Assembly (NCBI RefSeq): GCF_030052815.1 | Contig: NC_079496.1 | Span: forward strand, 40,449,593-40,513,592 | Direction: 5' to 3' | Length of the DNA: 64,000 nt | Source of the DNA: Hevea brasiliensis | Lineage: Eukaryota; Streptophyta; Magnoliopsida; Malpighiales; Euphorbiaceae | Shown: piece after piece, positions 25,434 through 35,045 of the stretch | Position numbering within the stretch: the first letter of the stretch is position 1 | How the letters are laid out: each line of letters opens with the position of its first letter | Notes under the pieces: model-generated | Seen by the model: the letters and a program-made list of their open reading frames with translations, nothing else | Databases searched by the model: none | What the model was told of the DNA's origin: nothing | Position numbers and translations under genes: made by a program

Positions 25434-25844
25434 TGTAACACCCTAGGCAAATCCCACATCAGTAAAACATGGGAGAGATGCTGGGATTATAAGTTGGTGG
25501 TTCATAACCCCTAGTGACGCGTTTTAAAACCGTGAGGGCTTCGGCCCAGAGCGGACAATATCACTAGTGGGCCGGGCCATTACATTTGTGGTATCAGAAC
25601 CGCTCTGCATGCAACCTTGGGCGTTGGTGGGGCAAACCTCAATGAGCACGCTGAGTCCCGTAAGGGGGGTGGATTGTAAGACCCTAAGCAAATCCCACAT
25701 CGGCAAAACATGGGAGAGATGCTGGGTTTATAAGTTGGTGGTTCGTAACCCCTAGTGACACGTTTTAAAACTGTGAGGGCTTCAGCCCAAAGCAGACAAT
25801 ATCACTAATGGGCCGGGCCACTACAATATCACTAGGGTGTTACA
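25434..25844 (+). mobile_element. TRIM B
   Basis: LTR1 25434-25584 (151 bp, TGTAACACCC to CCATTACA), internal 25585-25674 (GGTATCAGAACC primer-like site at ~25590, polypurine tract TAAGGGGGGTGGAT), LTR2 25675-25825, then an extra 19 bp ending GGGTGTTACA. The duplication ATTCA flanks it (25429-25433 and 25845-25849), so the tail belongs to the inserted unit. No coding capacity. The frames at 25524-25706 and 25567-25755 are spurious. Confidence 0.85.
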
Positions 25845-26285
25845 ATTCAGCTGTTCTAAGGCTTATATAGGTGTCCAAATTTCTGAATTAGTGGAGCACT
25901 TAACAATAGTTTAATGGTTAATTATACTAAGTTCCATTATTTGCACCTTTAGCTCAATTCTTTTACTATTTACATATTGTATCCCATTTTAATTTTTCAT
26001 GACATTTCCTAAGTGCAATATCATTTATTTTTAATGTACATTTAGGTCCACAGGCAACTCGGGGTGTTAATTGACCACAATGCCCCTATCGAGTTGCATT
26101 CCCGATTTTTCGGTAACACCGAGTTTTATCATTTTCTCAATTTCTCATTTTTCTTTGTACTAATTAATTAATTTTTCTTTGATATCTTTAATTACATTTA
26201 TACTTCAATAAGTCTTTAATTTTTTCTCGAAACTAAATTTCGAGGGTTCTCTGCAGTCCTGGGGTCGGCTATTGCCTGCGCCATA

Positions 26286-26333
26286 ACTTTCCCGTGCGGT
26301 CACCCATCGCTGCGGTGCTGGCTCGTTTAACTT
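26286..26333 (-). promoter_or_regulatory. 5S-like segment in E3 LTR
   Basis: The minus strand reads AAGTTAAACGAGCC, a spacer, GCGATGGGTGACCGCAC and GGGAAAGT. The C-box core GATGGGTGACC is exact. Confidence 0.65.
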
Positions 26334-26518
26334 GGTTATATTTTATTGTTATTATTTTTCCTTTGTTTTTCTTGTATTTTCCTCTATTGTATTTCACTAC
26401 CTTATATCTCCACACTAATATTTAAAAATAATTCCAAGCATCCTAGCTGTCCGGACAGACACAATCATCAGAACAGTAGAACGCATTACTAAACATAGGG
26501 GTGTTACAATTCTCCCCC

Positions 26519-27550
26519 CCCCCCTTAAAATAAATTTCGTCAGCGAAATTTTACCCAATAGCCATCTTACAATATTCACACGTTTATTTTCTCCTTTTCA
26601 TATGATCGTATAATCTTCTTTCCTCTGAATTTGTGTAAAACGTTTAACAATCTAATATAACATTTACTTTGCTTATATAGCACTAATCTTTTCTTACTAT
26701 CGTTCCGTCTAATATTTCGATTCATGTTCCCTTTTTGAAAGACCATTGAGGTCATGTTAAAATTATTTATCTAATCATGGGTCCTTTGACCATTCTAGTC
26801 AACAATCTTACTCACATTCGTAACATTTCTTTGTTATATCTGAACCAACTGTTCAAATTTTTACTTCCACAACTCTTTTTGTCTATTAATATTCTAAAAT
26901 CCACTTCCTTTTGTACTAAACTATAACCTTTCAATATTCTAACTTTTGAGTTTTAAATCCCTAAGTAGGATTTCCAAACTCATTTCCAACCATAAAATTT
27001 TGTCCTGGCATAATTATACCAAAACAGATGCTGTTGACAACTATTCTCATCTTGGTGTACTATCGAGTAGTACGTAGCTCCATACAATAATCTCAAGTTA
27101 GTACTATAATCTGCAACTTACAGTATAAACATTAAGAACATTGCATAGTTACTATGATACATTCCAATAGATCAAATTTTCCTATATTTTATCCTTTTCG
27201 AATTTACTGATATTCGAATCTTATTCTGATTACAATATCCATTGACAATTACTAACTGTAACATCTTTGTCCTCATCTAGAGCAATTCCATTACTGTAAC
27301 TTACTTTTAGATAACTTAATTTTTTTTTTATTTTATCTGAGGGACAGCAGGAAGGCAAACAATGCTGGCCCTAACGTAAAAGTGTATAGACCCCAGGTCA
27401 AACAATACATATATATATATATATATATATATCATAGTTACTAATTGAGAAAGTACCAGCAACAAAGTCAAAAGTCTCAGCCTATTCTCTCTATCTCATT
27501 TCATAGACTCTGACCGGAGCACTGCCTTGCTTTGACTGATTCACTGTGCC
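26519..27550 (-). other. E3 non-coding interior with a module shared with E6
   Basis: After a C-rich (minus: G-rich) polypurine tract at 26519-26535 there is about 1 kb without readable domains. The part at about 27030-27320 (ACTGTAACTTACTTTTAG, TCTAGAGCAATTC, GATTACAATATCC) matches E6 at about 50890-51160. A (TA)n microsatellite lies at 27408-27432. No frame above 60 codons is supported. Confidence 0.6.
27408..27432 (+). repeat. (TA)n microsatellite
   Basis: About 12 uninterrupted AT dinucleotides between AATAC and CATAGTTAC in the interior of E3. Confidence 0.95.
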
Positions 27551-28162
27551 TTAGTTGCTTAATGGACTACCTCTACCCCTGCTTCTACCTCTACTAGGTG
27601 GTCGTGAAACTCTGGGGACAGGATTCTGAACTGACCCTTCAGCAATAGTAGGAGGTGGCCCAACTCTACGGGCAGTGGTGCAGTCCTTGGCAAAGTGTCC
27701 TGTGCCTCTAAAGTTATAACAGGCTCCTATGGCCTTGTAGCATACCCCACCATGATTTCTACCACAAGTTTCACATTAGTGGGGAGGGTAGGAAATTCTA
27801 GTTGTTTGACGACTGGACCTTGGTGGTCTCTGCCCTGATCATCCGCCTCTATTATATTCCTGAACTCAAGGCTCCTCAAATTCTTTTCTCTTCCCTAAAT
27901 TACTGGTCGAGCTCTGACCCATAGGGTTCTCCCTCTTCTCTATTTCACACTGCCCTTGTGGGGGTTGGGTTTGTACTTGGGCTTGGGCTGACAGATTATC
28001 AGCCATTTGTTGAAAGAAAGTGGCCATTTGCTGGGTCATTTATGCAGTAATTTGTACATAGGGGGCTGGTAAAGTTAAGCTTCTGACTCTCTGAGGGGTT
28101 GGGGCATCCCCTTGTACCTCAGCCTCTATTGATTGATCGACTGAATGACCCCCTTCTTCCAT
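27551..28162 (-). pseudogene. gag: E3 gag remnant
   Basis: The minus-strand ATG at 28160-28162 begins MEEGGHSVDQSIEAEVQGDA, nearly the same start as E5 gag (44722). It then reads MTQQMATFFQQMADNLSAQ and jumps to QGQCEIEKRENPMGQSS and a basic C-terminal part, so the capsid core is deleted; E6 has the same join. A damaged knuckle reads CYNFRGTGHFAKDC (first CxxC broken, expected CYNC), followed by RRVGPPPTIAEGSVQNPV as in E5. In-frame stops are present, and a stop follows GRGSPLSN at 27551. Non-functional. Confidence 0.7.
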
Positions 28163-28331
28163 AGTCAATTAGAGGATATTACACCTCCTGAACAAATAAC
28201 ATAAGGAGATTTCCTCCCGTTAGTGCATATTTATAATGTAATGTACTGTATGTATCAAACAATGACATTGAGCAGTTGTACTATGAAGAAAGAATATTCA
28301 AATTACAGGTCAAAACATAATTTAAAAACTA

Positions 28332-28343
28332 GCTCTGAAACCA
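28332..28343 (-). other. E3 primer-binding site (one mismatch)
   Basis: The minus strand reads TGGTTTCAGAGC instead of TGGTATCAGAGC, eight bases from the 5' LTR end at 28352. Confidence 0.7.
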
Positions 28344-28351
28344 CTAAAATA

Positions 28352-30495
28352 TGTCACACCCTACCCCTCCGCAAGGCATGACATGATCCCATAGTATACC
28401 TAATGAAATACCAAACTTCGTCTACCGATAACCCATTAAACACACTACAAGGGATTTTAAACCTTTTCTTACTTCTTTTTTTACAGTGGTGAGCACTATT
28501 GACAGGTGTTAAAATTTTTTAACTAAAGTGAAACAAAATAACAAATTTGAGTATCAATAATTTCTGTAAAAATTTTTGCAGGGTGCCATCTGTATTTTGA
28601 ATAAAATAGTTCTTCCAAAAAGAAACCTATAAAAAGCATTTCTAATATCTCTCTTCAATCCCAAACTCCAAAGATAGTTTAACACAATAAATTTCTCAAC
28701 ATTTGTCAACTCAATTCAACATTAATTTTCTAGTGTTTCCAAAAAACTGAGATAAGAGAATATATCACAATATTTTTACAAGCCAAAATAATTTATAATT
28801 TTAGTTTACAACTGCTCAAGACCAAGTACAATATATACATATAGTGCAAATACATTACAACAAAAACTACAAAATATGATATATTCAATATACTCAATGA
28901 AATCTCAAAATATAGTACAAGCAGCCTACTCTGCTACTATGTCCGTCTGTCTACCTGCGACAGCCATGAAAAAGCTATCGCTAAGTAAAATTTACTTAGT
29001 GTTCCTTATACTTTTCAATATCCTTTTCAACCGAAACACACAATTTAAAGTGTTTCAGTACTCAATGAATTTATTTTTGATAATAAAATCCAATATTTAA
29101 ATTTTCTTGGTACTATTCCCTTTAATTCATTTCATTAGTCAACCTATAATGTTGACCCTTGATGCACTCTAAGTGAGTCAATTCTAATGTTACCAATATG
29201 TCACATTTCATAGCCCTTTAGTGTTGGTATATGTTACCAATTTCATTTTCAAGTGTATTGCATTTTATTGCAATTTACCGAATTTCGGTATATTATTTTG
29301 ACCTAGCCAGACGACCTAGTTTCCTTAGTTTTCGAGTTCCGGTCCAAACTACAAACTTGTAGCTCTATGTATTATTGTACGCGGGGCAAAATTTCAGGTC
29401 ATTCTGAGTTGTATAGACCAAGATATGGTCAATTTACCAATGCTGGACAGAATGCACTAAAATGGTAGGCTTAGGTCATTTTTAGGTCACTTTTGGTTCG
29501 GCCAGTTTTGGTACCTAAACTTGTGCAAGCTATTTGGCTTAGTTCTGGCCATTTATAGGCTTTGATGTCTTCATAAGAATTGTAGATCTATGTCTAAACT
29601 ATTCATGGTAAAAATTTCAGGTCAATTGGACCTATTTTGTGTAAGTTATGGTCAAAAAACTAACTGCTGCTCAAATGGTCAATTTTCAGGCTTTCAAGTC
29701 ACTAATCCGGATTTGGTCATTTTTCAAGTCACCTTCTAAGCAGAATTTAGGTAAGCTTCCTTCATGAAAGTTGGCACATTTTGTGCCTAGTTTCACCCCC
29801 AATTAGTTTCATACCAATTGGAGTCACACACTTAAGTTTCTAAGTAAAAACATACACTGCCCTACTACACATTCTTCATCACTTACCAATTACACCTTCT
29901 ATACTTGCCAAGCTAACTCTTTCCTGCCAATTCTAGTTTGTACCAACCATTAAAATACTTAACAACACATTTTGGTCATTTTGGTTATTTCGGATAGCTT
30001 GTAACCATTCTCAATATATACACTATAACACAGAATTTTTTCAAAGTCTATTTACACAATTTAACCACATGAACATACCCCATTTACATATCCAATTCCA
30101 AACTATTATACAAATATACATGTTGCCACAAGAAACACCATAATTCAACAAACCATTCCATGAAATTACACATTTCGAACTACTTTTTTAAAATTGCCGA
30201 TTCACCTCATGGAAAATATCTCCTTCAAATTTACTTTCAAGCTTCCAAAACCAAGTGCACTATCACACATACACTTAGTAAACATTATCTAAATTATTTC
30301 TATACACATAAACACCTACACCAACATCTTAAACAACTATTTACAAGTGAAAACAAATAACAAATAGTAAGTTTCCATGGCTGCGGAAATGGTGTACCAC
30401 CATTACTCCATCAAACATCAAAATTTCTTCCACAAAATAACTCTCTACAACATCCACTCAAAGTTTAATGAAGCAAGATTGAAAGATACACATTT
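28352..30495 (-). repeat. E3 5' LTR, left part
   Basis: It starts TGTCACACCCTACCCC and follows the other E3 LTR to AAAGATACACATTT, where E4 begins. The remaining ~0.9 kb, with its U3 and 5S-like block, is displaced beyond E4. The break falls at the donor-like GAG|GTAAATGTG. ORFs 28876-29100 and 30160-30360 are shadows. Confidence 0.8.
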
Positions 30496-30524
30496 TGTAA
30501 TACCCTCCCTGTAGCAATTTCGTA

Positions 30525-30570
30525 CATTCTACTGTTCCGGTGATCGGTGTCGGTCCGGACAGCTAGAATG
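30525..30570 (+). promoter_or_regulatory. Inverted repeat near LTR start
   Basis: CATTCTACTGTTCCGG (30525-30540) pairs with CCGGACAGCTAGAATG (30555-30570), allowing one bulge on each side and leaving a 14-nt loop. Equivalent imperfect dyads occur at the same LTR position in E2 (19975-20020), the E4 3' LTR (38490-38535), E3, E5, E6 and, weaker, E1. Confidence 0.6.
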
Positions 30571-30664
30571 TCTGGAAAATTATTTAAACTAAAGTGAGGA
30601 ACTATAATTAACTCAAATATTAATAAGAAAAATTTAGGAAAAATTTTAGAAATAAAATACAACC

Positions 30665-30711
30665 AATTTAAATGAGCCGGTGCCCTAGCGATGGGTAACC
30701 TAGTGAGAAGT
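30665..30711 (+). promoter_or_regulatory. 5S-like segment in E4 5' LTR
   Basis: AATTTAAATGAGCC, a spacer, CCTAGCGATGGGTAACC and GAGAAGT. A diverged form of 5S boxes A and C; its partner is at 38630-38676. Confidence 0.55.
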
Positions 30712-31356
30712 TGCGGTTCTCGCAACTAGGAGCCCTAGACCTAGGGGGAAAATTATAAAATAGTTTTTGGGACTCTAGAGAAGGGTTATTGAGGTTCTTA
30801 TGGCATTAGAATGCCAAGAAAATACTTAGAAAATTTTTTCAATCGGTACAGACAATTTTGGCCCGTTGAGCAAAACGGAGGGCATTTTGGTCATTTCGCC
30901 TTCATAGGTGATTTTTGGCCGACTTGTCCAGTTAAGTAAATAATTATTATGACATAAAATGTGAATAAATATTACTAAAATTTGAATTGAAAATGAGTAG
31001 AAAAGAAAAGAAAAAAAAATGAATTAAATGGGAATTTATGACATCACATGATGTCATTAGTGTGCCTTCACCCACTCAAGTGTAGACACATGGCATAAAT
31101 GTGTTTAAAAAGACAAAATGAGCTGAAAATAAACAAAAAGAATCAGACCTTTCACTCCCTTTCTTCTTCCTTGCGTGAACCTTCTCCATAACTAATATTT
31201 TCAAGCTTTTTCAAAGCTTGATTTTACAAACTTCTACCCAACAAAACCCTAACCTAGCAACATAAAAATTTGTTCTTACATCCTAGTGAAGCTTTTCGGA
31301 GCAAAAAGAAGAGGAAAACAAGAATTTGATCAAGTGGGAAATTCACTCCATAAGAG

Positions 31357-33728
31357 GTTAGTGACCTAAAGCTTGAATTTCACTTAAATTTTATGTTTAA
31401 GAACTATAAATGGGTGTAAATGACAAAGAAATTTGATGAAACACCATTGGTATGCTAACCCTAAATTTTGGCAGCCATGGTTAAGGTAATATGGTGATGA
31501 TTTTTGGGGAGTTAACATGCTAGTGTGGCTTCCCTTAATGTGTATCTTATAAGTGAATTGATAAATGCAATGATAATACATGGTTTTGAAATGTTGAGTT
31601 AGGGTTTGGGTTGAAGAATGAGACTTTGATCTTGTGATGAAGGGAGTAGGTTTTAATGGTCAATTAGTGACCATTTTGTTTGGTTTGAATCAAAAATGAA
31701 GAGAATTGGGTTGTGGGATTTGAGGTTGGAGTGGCTGCCTTGTGCAACCTGTAGGTTTGGATGTGAGTCCAGCCTGTTTGGATAGCCATAACTTGAATTG
31801 TAGGGGTTCATTTGGTGTTTGGCCAATTGGACATGAAACTAGACACAAAATGGCACAACTTTTGTGAAGAAACCATGCCCATAAGACCAAACTATGTGGA
31901 CCAAAACCTTGCTCCAATCGTGGTGACCTGCAATCTGCCTGGGCAAAATGACCAAATGAATAGTATTTGGTCATTTGGCCATAACTCAATCTAGCAAGGT
32001 CCAATTGACCTGAAATTTTACCAGCAACAAATTGAGGTATGGACCAACAACTTTCATGAAGAAAATTGACCCAAATTATGATCATAACCTAGTCAAATTG
32101 CCAACCAAACTTGAGTTACCAAATCTGGTAGAAACAATTTTACCCAGAATTTTGGAATCTGTCAAATCCGGCCAGTTATGGTTTTTAGGCCATAACTTGA
32201 GCTACAAAACTCCAAATGGAGTGATTCAAAAATAGAAATTCAACTCGACAAAATAAGGAACAACTTTCATGTTGATCATTTTTCCAAATTCCCATTGCAA
32301 AGATGACTAATGGAACAGTAAACCCAAAGCTTGAAAACTGAAAATTCTATCCAATTCACTTTAAGCTTAGAGATGGTATTGGTAACCAATGCCAACAAGT
32401 TTAAAATGCAAAATGTGGTATGTTGATGATATTTAAACTAATTTACCTATTGTCAATGCAAAAGTCAACATTTTGGTTGACCAATGAAATGAATAGTAAT
32501 CATAAAAATTCAATTTCAAAGAATTACATAAATGAAAGTGTTAAATGCCCTAGTAGGCCTAATGTGATTGGTTTGGATAGGTTGGCATGCCAATAGGGTT
32601 CTTTTAGCAGTACTGCATATGGCTTCATGCCATTCTGTATTTCATGACTTCCCATGCCATTCTGTGACATAATAGCCTTTGGCTATGATATTGAGTTGTT
32701 ATACTCGGGTTTAATCCCCGATAATTATCACAGCTTATTAGTCGCTACTGCACACCGGGAGACACAATGTGACCGATGGTGTGATGGTCCGAGGTACTTA
32801 GGACCCAGTACCAGTTTACCCATTTATCCAGTCCAGTCAACTAGTATAGGTTACTCGGGCAGTATTAATAAGTCTTACCAAACTTTAATTGAATAATATT
32901 GCAACAAACATTTGAGACTTAGTTCACCCAAAAATGTAAATATACATTATGTACACATGTTTTTATTTTATTTTATTTTTGTCACCACTAAGCATAATTG
33001 CTTAGCGCGTCGCTTTTGCCACGCGCAGGTACTGAAGACATAGCTGGGGAGTCTAGCAGGCCTCATACAGGGTGAGCCTTCATATCTGCACTCAGAGTTC
33101 AGAGTCACCTCACATTGCAGTGCATTTGGTAGGACATTAGGCCACTTTTGATATTTTGATATTTTGATATTTTGTATTTTGTAACCTTCTGTAATGTATA
33201 TTATAAATTCATGTAATCAAGCTTTTGATGTAAGTATCTATGAAATATGTTCAGTAATAAATTGAGTATTTTTCATAGAGTTGATTGTGTTTTGAAATGA
33301 ATTGAATTTTGAGACGCTGAAGTGAATTGAGAAATTGTTGAGTATATATTGGAGGTTAATTGAGAATAATGTGGTGATATTATTGGGAGTGTTTTTAATA
33401 GGTTCAGAAGAACTGTTTTTCCAATTTATAGCTGGCACTCTGCTGGATTTTCTATAAAATTTGCGAAAAAATTTAGTTTTATCAGAAATTATAAATAAAT
33501 GAATTAAAAGGGATTAATTGAAACTGAAACATGAATTGGTGTTCCGACACACTGAGTGGCATAACTTGCTCGGCTACACTGTAGACGGGTAAGGGGTGTC
33601 ACATTTAGTGGTATCAGAGCATCGGTTTAGGCGTTTCTGGGTCTAGATAGAGTACATACCATTGCATTGCATTTGTAAGTGTTGAGGTGACACTGATGCA
33701 GATTTGTTTGTTTTCGTATTTTGAATAG
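31357..33728 (+). other. Candidate leader intron of E4
   Basis: Donor-like AAGAG|GTTAGTG (31357) and acceptor-like TTGTTTTCGTATTTTGAATAG (end 33728), three bases before the gag ATG. The ~2.4 kb between holds U5 and the primer site. Inferred; E1 and E6 have the same layout. Confidence 0.45.
33609..33620 (+). other. E4 primer-binding site
   Basis: TGGTATCAGAGC, complementary to initiator methionine tRNA, five bases after the 5' LTR. Confidence 0.9.
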
Positions 33729-33731
33729 GTT

Positions 33732-35045
33732 ATGGATCCTGCTTCGCAAAGAGCAGTTGATGAAGAGGTGGAGAGTCATGCTCCACCAAGGGTGAGTTTA
33801 AAGGTGGGAGAACCCACTCCACCAGCAGCTGAGGCACCTGCTCAACCTCAGTTTGCTCTATTCCAGCAAATGACCGAGTTCTACTGGTAAATGATGGGGG
33901 TAATTCCACAACCACAACCACAACCACAACCTCCACCAGCACCACAGAAATCCCATTTAGAGAAATTGCAAAAATATGGGGCTGTAGACTTCTTTGGGAA
34001 GAGGGAGGATGATCCCATGGCTGCAGAAAATTGGTTGGACAGAACCATCAGAGTACTGAAACAGCTAAACTGCACCCCTGCGTAACTGGTGGGTGTTGTG
34101 TCCCTACTTCAGGATGATGCATATCAGTGGTGGGACACAGTAACCAGTGAGGTGCAACCTGAACGGATCACCTGGGAATTCTTCCTCACAGAGTTCAGGA
34201 AGAAATATATTAGTAAAGTGTATTTAGAAGAGCGAAGAAGGGAATTCATCAGTTTGAGACAGAGACAGTTGTCAGTGGCTGAGTATGAGCGTGAGTTTGT
34301 TAGACTGAGCCGGTATGGGAGGGAGATAGTCCCTACCGAGGCAGAGAGGTCTAGATGGTTTGAGGAAGGGCTCAATGACAACATCAAAGTCATGATCACA
34401 GCACTGGAGATTACGGATTTTGCTAAACTGGTAGATGCAGCATCAAAAGTGGAAAGGGTCAGAATCAATGAACAAAATAGAAGGGAAAGACAGCAGAAGA
34501 GGGGTCCGGGTCAGTCCAGTGCATTTTCTGCTCCCAGTAAGAAGAGTAAGGGTCCTCCTGCTCAGAGTTCAGGACCACCACAGGGTCAGGGTCAGTCTCA
34601 GGGGCCCAGACCGCAGTTCACACCTAGGAGAGGCCAGCCCACACCATCAATGGGCAGCTCTCCAGGGACGGTGTTTAGGGGACCAGCCCCTGCATCTTCT
34701 GCCTGTCAGTACTGTCAGAAGTGGCATAAAGGGGAGTGTTGGCGAGTGACCGGTGCATGCTTACGGTGTGGATCGACAGAACACCAGATCAAGAATTGTC
34801 CGAAAAGGACTACTACTGTTGCTCCAACACAAACTGACAGACCTACTCCTGCACCACAAAGAGGTAGGAAGCCTGGTAAACCTGAGGTAGCTGGTCCATC
34901 ACTGAGGCCTACATCCGAGTCAACTGAGAGGCAAGACACTAAAATACCAGCCAGGGCTTATGCCATCAGAGCTCAAGAGGAGCAAGATGCCCCAGATGTC
35001 ATCAGGGGTACGTTTTCCCTCTACAACACTTCTATGCATGCATAG
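33732..35045 (+). pseudogene. gag: E4 gag (three stops)
   Basis: It starts MDPASQRAVDEEVESHAPP at 33732. In-frame stops at 33888-33890 and 34083-34085 divide it; a third, at 35043-35045, marks the protease boundary. The capsid part has LEKLQKYGAVDFFG, a DDAYQWWDTV block, FRKKYISKVYLEERRREF and SVAEYEREFVRLSRYGREIV, typical of plant gypsy gag. A Q/P/S-rich linker and the CCHC knuckle CLRCGSTEHQIKNC (about 34760-34805) follow. A second Cys/His stretch, CQYCQKWHKGEC, precedes it. The frame is otherwise open and continuous with pol, as in Tekay-type elements with one fused ORF. Its product would package the genomic RNA. Confidence 0.85.

Larger units (their letters stand above)
23093..26518 (-). 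repeat. E3 3' LTR (interrupted by TRIM B)
   Basis: Plus-strand ends are TGTACACCCTACCCC (one base short of TGTCACACCC as in the other copy) and GGTGTTACA. About 3.0 kb without TRIM B. It aligns by eye with 28352-30495. It carries a minus-strand 5S-like block near its right end and a donor-like AGAG|GTAAATG at ~25223. ORFs at 24885-25193 and 25102-25350 are antisense to the LTR leader and are not genes. Confidence 0.8.
23093..30495 (-). mobile_element. E3: non-autonomous gypsy element, minus strand
   Basis: 3' LTR 23093-26518 (containing TRIM B), a short internal region 26519-28351, and 5' LTR 28352-30495, which is cut by E4. It is inserted in the E2 LTR. The interior (1.83 kb) holds only a damaged gag remnant and non-coding sequence; protease, RT, RNase H and integrase are absent. 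It would need proteins from a relative; its gag start resembles that of E5. It shares a non-coding module with E6. Its right end should lie beyond the window, after the end of E4. Confidence 0.8.
30496..33603 (+). repeat. E4 5' LTR (3108 bp)
   Basis: TGTAATACCCTCCC to GGGTGTCACA. It matches 38461-40528 with scattered differences (about three in the first 120 bp). It has the LTR-start inverted repeat, a 5S-like block, a leader and a donor-like site. ORFs 30465-30725, 31384-31581, 31690-32085, 31812-31994, 32032-32235, 32654-32896 and 33238-33438 fall in it, several with twins in the 3' LTR, and are not genes. Confidence 0.9.

Noticed and set aside
25524..25755. Short frames in the TRIMs (also 15491-15673 and 40779-41042)
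   Set aside because: They recur only because the TRIM is repeated; they cross LTR, primer site and polypurine tract and cannot be a real protein.
34124..34468. Minus-strand frames within E4 gag and pol (e.g. 34124-34468, 35945-36235, 37029-37244)
   Set aside because: Shadows of the plus-strand gag-pol frame, which has clear domain motifs.
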